Positions 43,478-52,633 are shown, numbered from the stretch's first letter. The stretch: DNA of 64,000 nt from Nitrospirota bacterium (GCA_023229435.1 JALNZF010000010.1:33850-97849), one strand, 5' to 3'. The notes: generated from the sequence alone by a model not told the origin. Numbers and translations are program-made.

Positions 43478-44050
43478 ATGAAAATAAAGCGGCATTTCGC
43501 ACTCCTGAGCTTATGTGCGATACTCATGATGTTTGTCGTCCTCTCACATCTTATGGCAAACAGCGGGCAGGAAGAGGTCTTGTCCGCTCTCGAAAATACC
43601 TTTGACATGATACCAGAAGACGGTCATATTATTTCTGCCGAGACCCTTTACAACAGAATGAAGTCAGGCAAACAGGATTTTGTGATTGTTGATACCCGTC
43701 CGCACATTGAAGATTTTGAGACAGGCCATATTCCGGGCGCTCTCTTTATCCCTTGGCGCGATATCGTCAAAGCAGACAGTCTGAAGAAACTCCCCAAGGG
43801 CAAGGACATTATTCTCTATTGCAGCACAGGACACCTGGAGAACCAGGCACTCACCGCTCTGCGGACACTCGGCTACAAGGCATACGCCTTGCGATGGGGT
43901 ATGATGTCCTGGGCGGAGACAAGACATACCGACCAGGCCCTAGAACAGATAAACAAGGCAAAAAAGTCCGGCTATCCTGTTGAAAAAGGTATGAACGCCA
44001 AAATCAGGGAAGAGTATAAAATAAGAATGCAGCAGCATATGGGTTGTTAA
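43478..44050 (+). CDS. Exported rhodanese-domain protein
   Basis: An N-terminal hydrophobic signal (FALLSLCAILMMFVVLSHLM) places the domain in the periplasm. The rhodanese fold shows ISAETLYNRMKSGKQDFVIV, DTRPHIEDFETGHIPGALFI and the active-site loop ILYCSTGHLENQA with catalytic Cys near residue 111. Such proteins transfer sulphane sulphur or bind sulphur species. It follows the pentahaem cytochrome and is probably co-transcribed, hinting at a periplasmic sulphur-related redox step (inference). Confidence 0.88.
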   Translation: MKIKRHFALLSLCAILMMFVVLSHLMANSGQEEVLSALENTFDMIPEDGHIISAETLYNRMKSGKQDFVIVDTRPHIEDFETGHIPGALFIPWRDIVKADSLKKLPKGKDIILYCSTGHLENQALTALRTLGYKAYALRWGMMSWAETRHTDQALEQINKAKKSGYPVEKGMNAKIREEYKIRMQQHMGC

Positions 44051-44417
44051 ATAACGACGAACATTCCTTCTCTGGCTTTCATGAAGACAGCGTAGTACTC
44101 AAAACCGTCGACCAATACCAGCCTCATTGACGACCCCGCATACACTGGCAGCGAGAGTCTCTGGTTTTCACCGGGCATACAGATCCTTCCTATTAAGAAC
44201 GGCACGGTCTATCTTACGTATCAATTGCCGGTCGGGGAGAAGGTGAATGGTGTACAACTGGTTTCCATTACCAGTATCTCGTGGGGATCTCGTACAATTC
44301 TTGATGAGAGCGGAGTATCTGGTGATCAATCGTTCCCCTCCCTCGTTATGGGAGGGGAAAATCGGGAGGGTGAAGCATCCGGCATTCCTGTGGTAAGCTC
44401 TGTTTACTCTGAATGAA
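44051..44417. other. Intergenic region, possible gene remnant
   Basis: No intact gene. A plus-strand stretch around 44140-44300 reads like part of a secreted protein (LWFSPGIQILPIKNGTVYLT) but has no start or family match. GGAACGATTG and CCCCTCCCTCGTTATGGGAGGGG at about 44335-44357 form a hairpin. Confidence 0.35.
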
Positions 44418-45626
44418 CTACTCATACCGCAGTGCCTGGATGGGGTCCTGCAGCGCGGCCCTGCGCGCCGGGTACACGCCGAAGAACACGCCCACGGCCG
44501 CCGAGAACGTGAACGCCATGATAATGGACCAGGCCGAGACGCTCGTGGGAAGGACGGTCACGAACAAGGGTATGAGCAGGGCAATACCGACCCCCAGCAG
44601 AATGCCGATCACCCCGCCAGCGCCGGAGAGCGTTATCGCCTCGATCATAAACTGGGCCATGATGTCCCTGTTCCGGGCGCCCAGGGCCTTCCGGATGCCG
44701 ATCTCGCGCGTGCGTTCCCGCACCGACACCAGCATGATGTTCATGATCCCGATGCCGCCCACGACAAGCGAGATGCCCGCGATGCCGCCGAGTACCGCCG
44801 TGAGCACGCCGAGGATCGTGTTCATCGTTTCCAGCATGGCCCCCTGGGTCTGAATGGTGAAATCCTCCTTGTGAGCATGCCGCTTGATCAGGATCTCCCT
44901 GATCTGGGCGATCGTACGTTCAACATCTTCGGACCGCGGCGTTGACGCGATGATCTCAAAGAGCGAGTCGGTATCAAAGAGCTCCTGTCCGCTGGTGACC
45001 GGAACATACACGATATCGTCGATGTCCATGCCGAGACTGGTCCCCTTCTTGAGCATCACGCCGACCACGCGGTAGCGCGCATCCGAAAGCGTCACCACCT
45101 TGCCGAGCGGGTTTTCCGCGCCGAACAGCTCTTCCTTGACCTTCGTGCCGAGCACAATGATCTTGGCCTTTGAATCAACATCGCCCTGGGAGATGTAGTT
45201 TCCGGTGTCCACAAAAAGATTCCTAACCCGCTGAAACTCGGGTGTGGTCCCGATCACCATGGTGTCCCGGCCCATATTCCGGTACTTGATCTTTCCGGTG
45301 CCGAACACGAGCGGCACCGCATCGGTCAGAAGCCACGCGCGCCGCCTGAGCGCGAGCGAATCGTCATACGTCAGTTTGCGCACCGTGCCCGCCGACGGAG
45401 GATGAAACCCTCCGCGCGTGGACGTTTTTCCCGGAGTGATGATCAGAAGATTCGTACCGAGGCCGGTCAGTTCTTTCGTGATATACACCTGCGCCCCCTC
45501 GCCGATGGAAACGAGCAGGATCACTGCCATGACGCCGATGATCACCCCGAGCATGGTGAGCCCCGAGCGGACCTTGTTGGAGAGGATCGCCTCGAAGGCG
45601 ACACGGAATGTCTCTATAAAGTTCAT
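44418..45626 (-). CDS. MacB-type ABC permease (FtsX family)
   Basis: The 402-residue protein has the MacB layout without a fused ATPase. An N-terminal helix (NKVRSGLTMLGVIIGVMAVI) precedes a large periplasmic domain (residues about 45-270). Three C-terminal helices follow, beginning GIMNIMLVSVRERTREIGIR and ending in the conserved tail [18 protein letters not shown]. With the adjacent ATPase and MacA-like adaptor it makes a tripartite exporter of the mechanotransmission type; the substrate is unknown. It overlaps the ATPase stop as ATGA. Its 3' end exists in two further partial copies at 24.5 and 41 kb. Confidence 0.93.
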   Translation of the reverse strand: MNFIETFRVAFEAILSNKVRSGLTMLGVIIGVMAVILLVSIGEGAQVYITKELTGLGTNLLIITPGKTSTRGGFHPPSAGTVRKLTYDDSLALRRRAWLLTDAVPLVFGTGKIKYRNMGRDTMVIGTTPEFQRVRNLFVDTGNYISQGDVDSKAKIIVLGTKVKEELFGAENPLGKVVTLSDARYRVVGVMLKKGTSLGMDIDDIVYVPVTSGQELFDTDSLFEIIASTPRSEDVERTIAQIREILIKRHAHKEDFTIQTQGAMLETMNTILGVLTAVLGGIAGISLVVGGIGIMNIMLVSVRERTREIGIRKALGARNRDIMAQFMIEAITLSGAGGVIGILLGVGIALLIPLFVTVLPTSVSAWSIIMAFTFSAAVGVFFGVYPARRAALQDPIQALRYE

Positions 45627-46300
45627 GCCCGCACCTGATCGTTTATGATCTGTCCATCCTTCACGTTGACGATGCGCTTGCAGCGTGCCGCGACATTCTG
45701 GTCATGGGTGACGATTATGACCGTGACCCCCTGCTCGTTCAGCCCGGTCAGGAGCTTCAGTATCTCCTCACCGGAGCGGCTGTCGAGATTGCCCGTGGGC
45801 TCGTCGGCGAGCAGGAGCGGCGGGTTGTTCACCAGCGCCCGCGCGATGGCCACACGCTGTTGTTGACCTCCCGAGAGCTCGGTCGGTTTGTGCTGTATTC
45901 GATCGGCAAGCCCGACCTTTTCGAGCATGGGAACGGCCCGCTCTTTGCGCACGCGCGCAGGGACACCGCTGTAGATAAGCGGCACTTCAACGTTCTTGAG
46001 CGCTGAAAATCGGGCGAGGAGATTGAAGGTCTGGAACACGAAGCCGATCTTGACGTTCCTGATCGACGCGAGTTCATCATCGGACATCGCGCTGATCTCC
46101 CGGTCCTCGAACCGGTACGAACCGCTCGTGGGACGGTCCAGGCATCCGATGATGTTCATGATCGTGGATTTCCCGGAACCCGACGGCCCCATGATGGCGA
46201 TGAGTTCCCCTTTTCGTACGCTCAGGGAAACATTGGAAAGCACGGTGAAGTCGACTTCGCCCATGCGGTAGGTTTTGGTTATGTCTTTCAGATTGATCAT
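45623..46300 (-). CDS. ABC transporter ATPase, LolD/MacB type
   Basis: The 225-residue ATPase has Walker A GPSGSGKST near residue 40, signature LSGGQQQRVAIARAL near 143, Walker B LLLADEPTGNLD near 163 and the switch His in VIIVTHDQNVA. ATG 46298-46300 (MINLKDITKTYRMGEVDF) is the start, because the longer frame upstream runs through intergenic repeats. It supplies ATP hydrolysis for the MacB-like permease, to which it is translationally coupled. Confidence 0.95.
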   Translation of the reverse strand: MINLKDITKTYRMGEVDFTVLSNVSLSVRKGELIAIMGPSGSGKSTIMNIIGCLDRPTSGSYRFEDREISAMSDDELASIRNVKIGFVFQTFNLLARFSALKNVEVPLIYSGVPARVRKERAVPMLEKVGLADRIQHKPTELSGGQQQRVAIARALVNNPPLLLADEPTGNLDSRSGEEILKLLTGLNEQGVTVIIVTHDQNVAARCKRIVNVKDGQIINDQVRA

Positions 46301-46311
46301 GATTTTTAAAA

Positions 46312-46411
46312 CAGTTCGGAGTTTTGAGTTCGGTGTTCGGAGTTCAGCGTACGGGATCCAGTGGAAGTTTGTTGCATTACTCCGAACTCCCAACTCCGAA
46401 CTCTGAACTAT
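46312..46411. repeat. TTCGGAGTT palindromic repeat between macA and the ATPase gene
   Basis: GTTCGGAGTTTTGAGTTCGG ... and the inverse CTCCGAACTCCCAACTCCGA ... pair across about 50 bases. The same family occurs at about 17605-17632 and 60487-60510 and inside the moeA-like gene. Confidence 0.8.
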
Positions 46412-47505
46412 TGTTCGATCTTCACTTTCGCCCCGTCCTTCAACCCTTCGGCCTCCGGCGTGGTGATGACGAACTCTCCCGCGACAAGGCCCTTCGTCAC
46501 CTGCGTGAAGCTCCAATTTGTCTCTCCGATCTCGACCGGCTTGAGCTTTGCAACGGCCTTTTCTCCCGCCTTGATGGCGCTGCCTGTCGCCGTAAACACC
46601 TGTTTTTTTCCTTCCCGCTCGATGACCGCCTGAGACGGAACCGAAAGCACAAAGGGGAGGGTGAAAACGAGTATCTCGACATCAGCGGACATTCCGGGTT
46701 TGATCTTTTGCTGCTTCTCATTGAAAGTGACCCAAACGTCGGCCGTGCGCGTTTCGAGCTTCCCGCCGCTCACGATCGGGGAGATCCGCTTGATCGTACC
46801 CTGATATATCTCTCCCGGGAAAGCGTCGACGGTGATCGTCACCGGTTGTCCCATCTTAAGCCTTCCTACATCAACTTCATCGATCGTGGCAAGAATATAG
46901 ATCCTGTCAGGATTCACGATCGTGGCGATCTCCTTCCCCGGCAACAGGAGTTCACCCACCTCGGTGGCTTTTTTTGCGACCACGCCGTCAAAAGGCGCCC
47001 GTACGATCGAGTACTTGCTTTTCACATCCGCATCGGCGACCGATGACTGGTACTGCGATTTCGCCACGTCATGGGTCCTGCGAACCGCATCAAAATCCTG
47101 CTGGGAGATCATGCCCTTGTTGAACAGGTCTTTCGAACGCTTCAGGTTCTTTCCCGCCTCTTCATACGTTGCCTTGCTCTGCGCCAGCGCGTTCCCGGTC
47201 TGGACCGACTCTTCCGCCAGATCAAGCCGGGCTATAAGCGTTCCGGCCTTGACAATGTCCCCCTCTTTCACGGGGAGTTCAATTACTCTGCCCGTGCGCT
47301 GAGCGGAAAGTGTGACCTCTGTCTCGGATTTCACGGTGGATGTGGTCGTAGCGTTCACGATGACGCGGAGCTCTCCCGGCTTGAGCTCAATGACCTTGAT
47401 GGATATCGGCTTCTTTCCGCTCATGGCAACGATGATGACAACTACCACCACGAGTACGGAGATCCATACAAGTTTGCTTTTTACTATCCTGGCTATGGTC
47501 AACAC
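46408..47505 (-). CDS. MacA-like periplasmic adaptor (HlyD family)
   Basis: The 365-residue protein has an N-terminal membrane anchor (KLVWISVLVVVVVIIVAMSG) and a biotinyl-lipoyl half-motif (GRVIELPVKEGDIVKAGTLI). A coiled-coil hairpin follows (residues about 100-175; KDLFNKGMISQQDFDAVRRT), then the second half-motif (SIVRAPFDGVVAKKATEVGE) and beta-barrel and membrane-proximal domains. It links the MacB-type permease to TolC. It comes after the SRPBCC gene and before the ATPase in one direction, giving the order tolC - SRPBCC - macA - ATPase - permease. Confidence 0.93.
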   Translation of the reverse strand: MLTIARIVKSKLVWISVLVVVVVIIVAMSGKKPISIKVIELKPGELRVIVNATTTSTVKSETEVTLSAQRTGRVIELPVKEGDIVKAGTLIARLDLAEESVQTGNALAQSKATYEEAGKNLKRSKDLFNKGMISQQDFDAVRRTHDVAKSQYQSSVADADVKSKYSIVRAPFDGVVAKKATEVGELLLPGKEIATIVNPDRIYILATIDEVDVGRLKMGQPVTITVDAFPGEIYQGTIKRISPIVSGGKLETRTADVWVTFNEKQQKIKPGMSADVEILVFTLPFVLSVPSQAVIEREGKKQVFTATGSAIKAGEKAVAKLKPVEIGETNWSFTQVTKGLVAGEFVITTPEAEGLKDGAKVKIEQ

Positions 47506-47553
47506 GGTATCCGTCCTTTTTAATGACAGTTATAATTCTGCTAAAGTTTCAGG

Positions 47554-48003
47554 TCAGGCCTCATTCTGAGCGTTATACTCAAGACGTTCCTTGATGCCCT
47601 TCATAAAACCGCGGGTCAATTCTCCAAGCTTTTCGGCAACGACAATGTCCTGAAGAAATGAAAAGTGGTCGGTCACATGCCCCTCAAGGTGGTAGGTGAT
47701 CTCCGTTTCATCGTCGGAGACCTTCTTGAACAAAACGAGCCCCGAGGTGACCAGGTGTTCATGCGTCGCGGTCCATGTTATCCGCTCATGATGAACCATA
47801 TCGGTCGTGTGCGCGTTCATCACGATCGTGCGTGAGAAAGGCCCGAGCGACATCTTGATCGTCCAGATGGAATCCATGTCGTTCAGGATCTCCACACCCT
47901 TGCATCCCGGAAAAAGACAGCCGACCTCCTTCCGGTCGATCATAAATGACCAAACGCTTTTGATCGGCAGTTTCACGGTGAATGTTACTTCTCTCTTCGG
48001 CAT
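47554..48003 (-). CDS. SRPBCC/START-like ligand-binding protein
   Basis: The 149-residue protein matches the polyketide-cyclase/CoxG-like SRPBCC fold: VTFTVKLPIKSVWSFMIDRK at the N-terminus, CKGVEILNDMDSIWTIKMSL, and a C-terminal helix GELTRGFMKGIKERLEYNAQ. Such proteins bind hydrophobic ligands in an internal cavity. Its position inside an export operon suggests that it presents a hydrophobic substrate to the pump or senses it (inference). No signal peptide is present, so it is cytoplasmic. Confidence 0.78.
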   Translation of the reverse strand: MPKREVTFTVKLPIKSVWSFMIDRKEVGCLFPGCKGVEILNDMDSIWTIKMSLGPFSRTIVMNAHTTDMVHHERITWTATHEHLVTSGLVLFKKVSDDETEITYHLEGHVTDHFSFLQDIVVAEKLGELTRGFMKGIKERLEYNAQNEA

Positions 48004-48200
48004 GTTCTCTCCCCTGATTCTGATGGACGATGATGGACGCTGATGGACGATGGATGTCCGTTCGCTTCGCTCACTAGGACGATGGACGATTAAGACTCAT
48101 CATCTCTCATCTCTCATCCCTCGTCCCTCGTCCGTCGTCCCTCGTCCCTCGTATCTCATCCCTCGTCCCTCGTCCGTCGTCTCTCGTCCCTCGTCCCTCG
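48004..48200. repeat. Tandem heptamer tract (TCCCTCG) and TGATGGACGA repeats
   Basis: From about 48100 to 48200 the sequence is a run of 7-bp units of the form TCCCTCG/TCTCTCG/TCCGTCG directly after the tolC stop. At 48018-48052 there are three TGATGGACG(A/C) units. Head-to-tail microsatellites, without spacers. Confidence 0.85.
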
Positions 48201-49478
48201 TCACTCAATCCGTCCCATTGCCTTGAAAAACCGCGCTGCCGCAAGCTGATAATCATAAAGCGCCTGGACGTGGTCGGTCTCGGCATTGACCGAAGCGACC
48301 TGCGCATCGGTCACTTCGATATAGGGTCCCACGCCGGCCTCGTATCTGCCCTGGGCAAGTTCGAGGTTTTCCCGGGCCTTCTTCTTTGACAACTCCATCA
48401 CCGCTATGCGGGCCGATGCGCTCTCGATGTCCGCATTCGCCTGATTCAGTTCAATAACGATGGATTGCCGCATCAAATATCCCTGCGCTTCAAGAACGCG
48501 CAGATTTGCCCGCGCCTCGCTGACCTTTCCGCTGGTGATCCCCCCTTCGAACAGGGGTATCGTCAGCAATACGCCCGCGTTCCAGCTGTTCTGGATGTCG
48601 CCTTTGAAGGGCCCCATTTCCTGCGTCCCGTTCGCCCAGTTGTACGCGCCATTCGCGGACAATGTCGGAAAATAATTTGATTGTTCCCTCTTGACCCGGG
48701 CCTTTGCCGCCTCCCGGTCTGCTTCATTCTTGAGCATCTCCGGACGGTTCTTGACCGCATCTTCCAGCGCCTGCTCGAACGTCGGTATGGTAACCGGTAC
48801 GGAGAGGATGTCCTCGATGTCAAGGTCGCCTGCCGGATCGATGCCCATCGCATTGTACAGCGTAAGCGTACGGATCCTCACGCTGTTCATGGCATTGATC
48901 AATCCAAGCTGCGCGCTGTTCACTTCCACTTCTGCACGGGTTACATCAAACTTCGGCCTGGACCCGGCCCGGAAAAAGGCCTCTGCCTGCCGAAGGTGGC
49001 TTTCCGCCTGTTCACGTGTTTTTTGCGACACGATCACGAGTTTCTTCGCCTGGAGCAAGGCGAAATACGCCTGCTTCACGTTCAGGATTGATTCTTGAAT
49101 AACGCGCTGCTCATCCAGCTCCGTCGAGCGCGCGCCTGAGCGCGCCGCATCGAGCGTATTGCCGGACCTCCCAAAATCATAGAGCACCTGATTGACGGAC
49201 AGTGTTGTGGTGTAGCTTTTTGCCGTGCTGTCGCCGAAAGCGCCGCCCAATGAATGGTTCTCGGAATAGCCGGTGCTCGCACTGACCTGCGGCAGGTAGG
49301 GCGACCTGGCCTGCGTCACGCGTCCCTGTCCTGCATTCACGCTTTCCCGCGCAGCCCTGATCGCAGGCTGGTTCTTGAGTGCGGTTTCGATACAGCCGCG
49401 AAGACTGAACATCTCAGCCGCGTTCGCCGAAGAAAGAAGGACCGCCGACAATATAATAATGACACTTAAAAACCGCAT
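48201..49478 (-). CDS. TolC-family outer membrane channel (of the Mac-type exporter)
   Basis: A signal peptide (FLSVIIILSAVLLSSANAAE) precedes two outer-membrane-efflux repeats in 425 residues: NPAIRAARESVNAGQGRVTQ with SPYLPQVSASTGYSE in the first half and NYFPTLSANGAYNWANGTQE, IPLFEGGITSGKVSEARANL in the second. The C-terminal helix ends GPYIEVTDAQVASVNAETDH. It is the first gene of the exporter operon. A gap of about 225 bp with a long hairpin separates it from the divergent PAP2 gene. Confidence 0.92.
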   Translation of the reverse strand: MRFLSVIIILSAVLLSSANAAEMFSLRGCIETALKNQPAIRAARESVNAGQGRVTQARSPYLPQVSASTGYSENHSLGGAFGDSTAKSYTTTLSVNQVLYDFGRSGNTLDAARSGARSTELDEQRVIQESILNVKQAYFALLQAKKLVIVSQKTREQAESHLRQAEAFFRAGSRPKFDVTRAEVEVNSAQLGLINAMNSVRIRTLTLYNAMGIDPAGDLDIEDILSVPVTIPTFEQALEDAVKNRPEMLKNEADREAAKARVKREQSNYFPTLSANGAYNWANGTQEMGPFKGDIQNSWNAGVLLTIPLFEGGITSGKVSEARANLRVLEAQGYLMRQSIVIELNQANADIESASARIAVMELSKKKARENLELAQGRYEAGVGPYIEVTDAQVASVNAETDHVQALYDYQLAAARFFKAMGRIE

Positions 49479-49568
49479 ATCACACCGTTCAATTTAATTA
49501 TCCTTGTTTCTGAGTAACTTTTCAGCACATCTGAACACAAAAAAAACGTTATACCAGAGAAAACCCTT

Positions 49569-49635
49569 TTATCCGCAGATTTCGCAGATGAACGTCACGC
49601 CTGGGCGTGATGAAATCTGCGTAATCTGCGGATAA
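49569..49635. repeat. Long near-perfect hairpin TTATCCGCAGATT ... AATCTGCGGATAA
   Basis: The arms TTATCCGCAGATTTCGCAGA and ATCTGCGTAATCTGCGGATAA pair across an internal TCACGCCTGGGCGTGA stem. It lies between the divergent tolC and PAP2 genes. Confidence 0.8.
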
Positions 49636-49703
49636 CATATTGACCTGAACAGTTACGTTTCCGAAACGCTTGCATTTCAGAATGAGGTATTGTATAAGTT
49701 CTC

Positions 49704-50588
49704 ATGCGGACGTTTCTCACACCGATCGACCGCCTCACCCTTTGTCTGCTCGCGCTGCTTATGGCAGTCATGCTGTTCTTCGTCCCGACCGTGCATGCCT
49801 GGCCGCAGCCCGGGTTGACCTATCTCCTGCTCGCTCTCACCATTATATCACTCGCCGTGCTGGACCGTAGAGCAGGCACGGGGAAAATACTCTCGTCGAT
49901 CCGTGTTTTTGCTCCCATCGCGATCATCGCGATCATCTTTAACAGCCTCGGAGACCTTATCACCGGCATCGGGAACCGGCATTACGATGATATCCTCATC
50001 CAGGCCGACTACGCACTCTTCGGCGTTCATCCGACCGTATGGATGGAGCGGTTCAACGACCCTCTGCTCACCGGACTGCTCCAGGCCGCATATATGAGTT
50101 ATTATGGTATGCCGATCGCGCTCGCCCTTGCCCTCTATTTCAGAGAGAATAACGATGCATTTAACAGCGCCGTCTTCGCCATTCTGCTTTGCTTCTATCT
50201 TTCTTACATCGGATACCTGCTCGTGCCTGCCGTGGGCCCGCGGTACACGCTCGGTCATGTCCAGACAGCCGAACTCCGGGCAGGCCCGGTGACGCTGTGG
50301 ATCCGGCAGGCCCTCGACGGACTTGAGCACAACAAGACCGACGCCTTCCCGAGCGGTCATACCGCCGTGGCGCTCGTAACGCTCGTGTATGCCTGGAAAT
50401 ACCGCGAGAAGGTGTTGTCCTGGATACTCGTGCCGGCAGTATCAGCGTTGATCTTCTCGACGGTGTATCTCAGATATCACTACGTCGTCGATGTCATCGC
50501 CGGTGTTCTGCTCGCCGCGCTGACCATTCTGATCGCTCCGAAGACGTACCGGCTTTTCTCCGGATCATCCGACCGTCCGCAAGGCTAA
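49704..50588 (+). CDS. PAP2-family phosphatase or inositolphosphotransferase (AUR1/IPC-synthase-like)
   Basis: The 294-residue membrane protein has about six transmembrane helices. It carries the PAP2 motifs DAFPSGHTAVAL near residue 216 and YLRYHYVVDVIAG near 256, with the catalytic His pair. The segment YLLVPAVGPRYTLGH before them is as in the AUR1/Ipt1-like subgroup. That subgroup transfers head groups to ceramide in eukaryotes; other members are lipid phosphatases. Its place beside sphingolipid-type genes makes a role in a ceramide head-group step plausible, not shown. It converges on and overlaps the lipid kinase gene by about 24 bp. Confidence 0.82.
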   Translation: MRTFLTPIDRLTLCLLALLMAVMLFFVPTVHAWPQPGLTYLLLALTIISLAVLDRRAGTGKILSSIRVFAPIAIIAIIFNSLGDLITGIGNRHYDDILIQADYALFGVHPTVWMERFNDPLLTGLLQAAYMSYYGMPIALALALYFRENNDAFNSAVFAILLCFYLSYIGYLLVPAVGPRYTLGHVQTAELRAGPVTLWIRQALDGLEHNKTDAFPSGHTAVALVTLVYAWKYREKVLSWILVPAVSALIFSTVYLRYHYVVDVIAGVLLAALTILIAPKTYRLFSGSSDRPQG

Positions 50589-51149
50589 TTCCATGATCCC
50601 GCCTGACATGAGCGGAATCAGAAGATTGTCGTTCATCGAAATCGTCAGGAGTTCAACGCCGGCGGCCACCAGGACGCCGAGGAGCATCACCCCGACGGGA
50701 AGATGGACTCCCCACAATGACAGCAGGAGCCCAGACACTGCCGCGGCAACAATAAAAGCAAGGGACCCTTCCAGGCTCTTGTCACCGATCTTTGTTTTGC
50801 CGAAGCGTTCACCGATGGCTGTCGCAGCCACATCGCCGAATACGAGAAAACAGATCGCAGCGGACGCGACAGGCGTCGAATACGCGTAAAGCGACAATCC
50901 GATGCCGAGGACATAGGGCGCCGTACCGGTAAGCCGGTGCTCTTCATTCTTGCGGATGAAGCTCCCGAATCGCGCAAATAGTGCGCGGTTCCATGCCGGT
51001 ATCATGAGCCGCGCCCCGTCAATTGCCAGGATGAGCAGAAAAAGTGCGGCGTAGAATAACAGCGCCTGCTTCCTGCCGAGAACATAATAGACGGACAGGA
51101 GTCCCACGCCTCCGACCAGATGATATAATTTACGGCCGATCTGTTTCAT
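50565..51149 (-). CDS. CTP-dependent lipid kinase-like protein (SEC59/DGK1/VTE5 family)
   Basis: The 194-residue multi-spanning protein has the family pattern IGRKLYHLVGGVGLLSVYYV, ALLFYAALFLLILAIDGARL and the signature FGDVAATAIGERFGKTKIGD KSLEGS near residues 120-145. Relatives phosphorylate dolichol, phytol or diacylglycerol with CTP. In this locus a long-chain base or ceramide-related lipid is a possible substrate (inference). ATG 51147-51149 is chosen; a GTG three codons upstream is also in frame. Confidence 0.8.
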   Translation of the reverse strand: MKQIGRKLYHLVGGVGLLSVYYVLGRKQALLFYAALFLLILAIDGARLMIPAWNRALFARFGSFIRKNEEHRLTGTAPYVLGIGLSLYAYSTPVASAAICFLVFGDVAATAIGERFGKTKIGDKSLEGSLAFIVAAAVSGLLLSLWGVHLPVGVMLLGVLVAAGVELLTISMNDNLLIPLMSGGIMELALRTVG

Positions 51150-51169
51150 AATGAACACATGTCCATTTC

Positions 51170-51260
51170 ATGTCATTCCCGAAGTTTTAATCGGGAATAC
51201 GGTTTCATCAATCGATAAACCATATCCCCGATAGAGACCTCGGGGATGACGAGGCGTGAC
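51170..51260. repeat. GTCATTCCCGA ... CGGGGATGAC palindromic repeat
   Basis: TGTCATTCCCGAAGTTTTAA and GACCTCGGGGATGACGAGG are inverted ends. A partial relative is at about 12459-12500. Confidence 0.7.
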
Positions 51261-51283
51261 CGGCAAATGTATCAGTTTTACCG

Positions 51284-52396
51284 TTAAATCCTCTTCTCAT
51301 AGATCCGGTATTTTTTGTACAGCTTTCCGCCCATGAATTCGCATCCCTTTTGCATCAGGGCGTTGTCTTCCAGGACCCATGACATCTCGGCCCGCTTATA
51401 GCCTTTGCGCAGGGCGGCTTTGAACGGCTCGAGATACAAGAGGCCCTCGATCCCTTTTTTCCGGTACTCTTCCTTCACGCCCATGGTCAGAACGCGAATG
51501 TCGGATATTTTTCTCGAATACCAGAGGAACTTCACGATCTCCAACGGCCCCATTTTTCCATTCAGTTTTTTCAGGACCTGATTGTAGTCCGGGATCGCCA
51601 TATAAAAACCGACCGGGCTTTTATTCACTTCCGCCATGATGAGGAGTTCCGGCACGATCAGGGGTTTGAGCCTTTTTGCCATGGACTCTATTTCCTCATT
51701 GGTCATGGGTACGAACCCCCAGTTATGGCTCCATGCCGAGTTATAGATTTCTTTCACCGATTCAAGTTCGCGCGCGAAATTTTTCATGTCCGCCGGACGC
51801 ACCACGAGCCCCGGTATGCGGGCCTTCACGGCCGACGCGAGCTTTTCGAGCCTTTCGCCTGACTTCACGTCCTTGATGATCGCGATGTACGCGTAGAGGT
51901 CCTTTGATTTTACCAGACCGCATTGCTCCATATAGTCGAGGTAATAGGGCGGCGTGTAGGCCATCATGATCATGGGCGGCGAATCAAAACCTTCAAGGAG
52001 AAAACCGCATTCATCATTGGTCGAGGGGTTCATGGGTCCCCGCATGATCTCGATAGCACGCTCTCTGAGCCAGGCGGCCGCGGCGGCCAGCAAGGCCCGG
52101 GCGATAACGACATCGGGGAGGCACTCGAAAAAACCGAAGAATCCGGCCTGTTCATTATGAATATTAATGTGGTTGCGGTCGAGTATAGCCGCAACTCTTC
52201 CCACAACATCTCCGTTCCTGCGCGCGATAAAATAGGCGGCCTCGGCGTGTTTGAAAAAAGGGTTCTTGTCGCTGAGTACGAACTTCATCTCACTCAAAAG
52301 AGGCGGGACCCAGTTCGGATCTCCCTGATACACCTTCCAGGGAAAGCGGATGAATTGGTCCATATCCTTCTTATGGGAGATTTGTTCGATCTTCAC
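51284..52396 (-). CDS. GNAT-fold N-acyltransferase, candidate bacterial ceramide synthase
   Basis: The 370-residue protein has two GNAT-like halves. Notable stretches are FIRFPWKVYQGDPNWVPPLL, GRVAAILDRNHINIHNEQAG, IMRGPMNPSTNDECGFLLEG, TPPYYLDYMEQCGLVKSKDL and TMGVKEEYRKKGIEGLLYLE (acyl-CoA loop). The family occurs next to serine palmitoyltransferase genes in bacterial sphingolipid loci, where such a protein N-acylates the long-chain base. That link rests on context and remembered family resemblance. It is on the same strand as the SPT-like gene, 269 bp downstream with a palindromic repeat between. Confidence 0.72.
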   Translation of the reverse strand: MKIEQISHKKDMDQFIRFPWKVYQGDPNWVPPLLSEMKFVLSDKNPFFKHAEAAYFIARRNGDVVGRVAAILDRNHINIHNEQAGFFGFFECLPDVVIARALLAAAAAWLRERAIEIMRGPMNPSTNDECGFLLEGFDSPPMIMMAYTPPYYLDYMEQCGLVKSKDLYAYIAIIKDVKSGERLEKLASAVKARIPGLVVRPADMKNFARELESVKEIYNSAWSHNWGFVPMTNEEIESMAKRLKPLIVPELLIMAEVNKSPVGFYMAIPDYNQVLKKLNGKMGPLEIVKFLWYSRKISDIRVLTMGVKEEYRKKGIEGLLYLEPFKAALRKGYKRAEMSWVLEDNALMQKGCEFMGGKLYKKYRIYEKRI

Positions 52397-52509
52397 GGAG
52401 CAGTTCTCACGGAGATGCTTGATGATTTAGATTATCGAATCACAAACACCAATAACCAGGCGCCAAGCTTCAATCATTTTTGGCTAATGTAATTTGGTAA
52501 TTGGATATT

Positions 52510-52633
52510 GTAGCTACTCAGGTCAAAACCTGTTAGCCGCGAAAGAACGCAGAAAGAATTAAAACTGAAATATATGATTTCGAGCTTTTCTTTGAGATCT
52601 TTGCGATCTTTCGCGGCCAACCTGAGCAGTTAC
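52510..52633. repeat. Palindromic dispersed repeat, copy D
   Basis: GTAGCTACTCAGGTC ... CCTGAGCAGTTAC with paired inner arms (GCCGCGAAAGAACGCAGAAA and GCGATCTTTCGCGGCC). It is the simplest copy, without insertion. Confidence 0.8.

Noticed and set aside
48097..48206. Possible CRISPR or iteron array
   Set aside because: Head-to-tail 7-bp units with no spacers and no replication or cas gene nearby.
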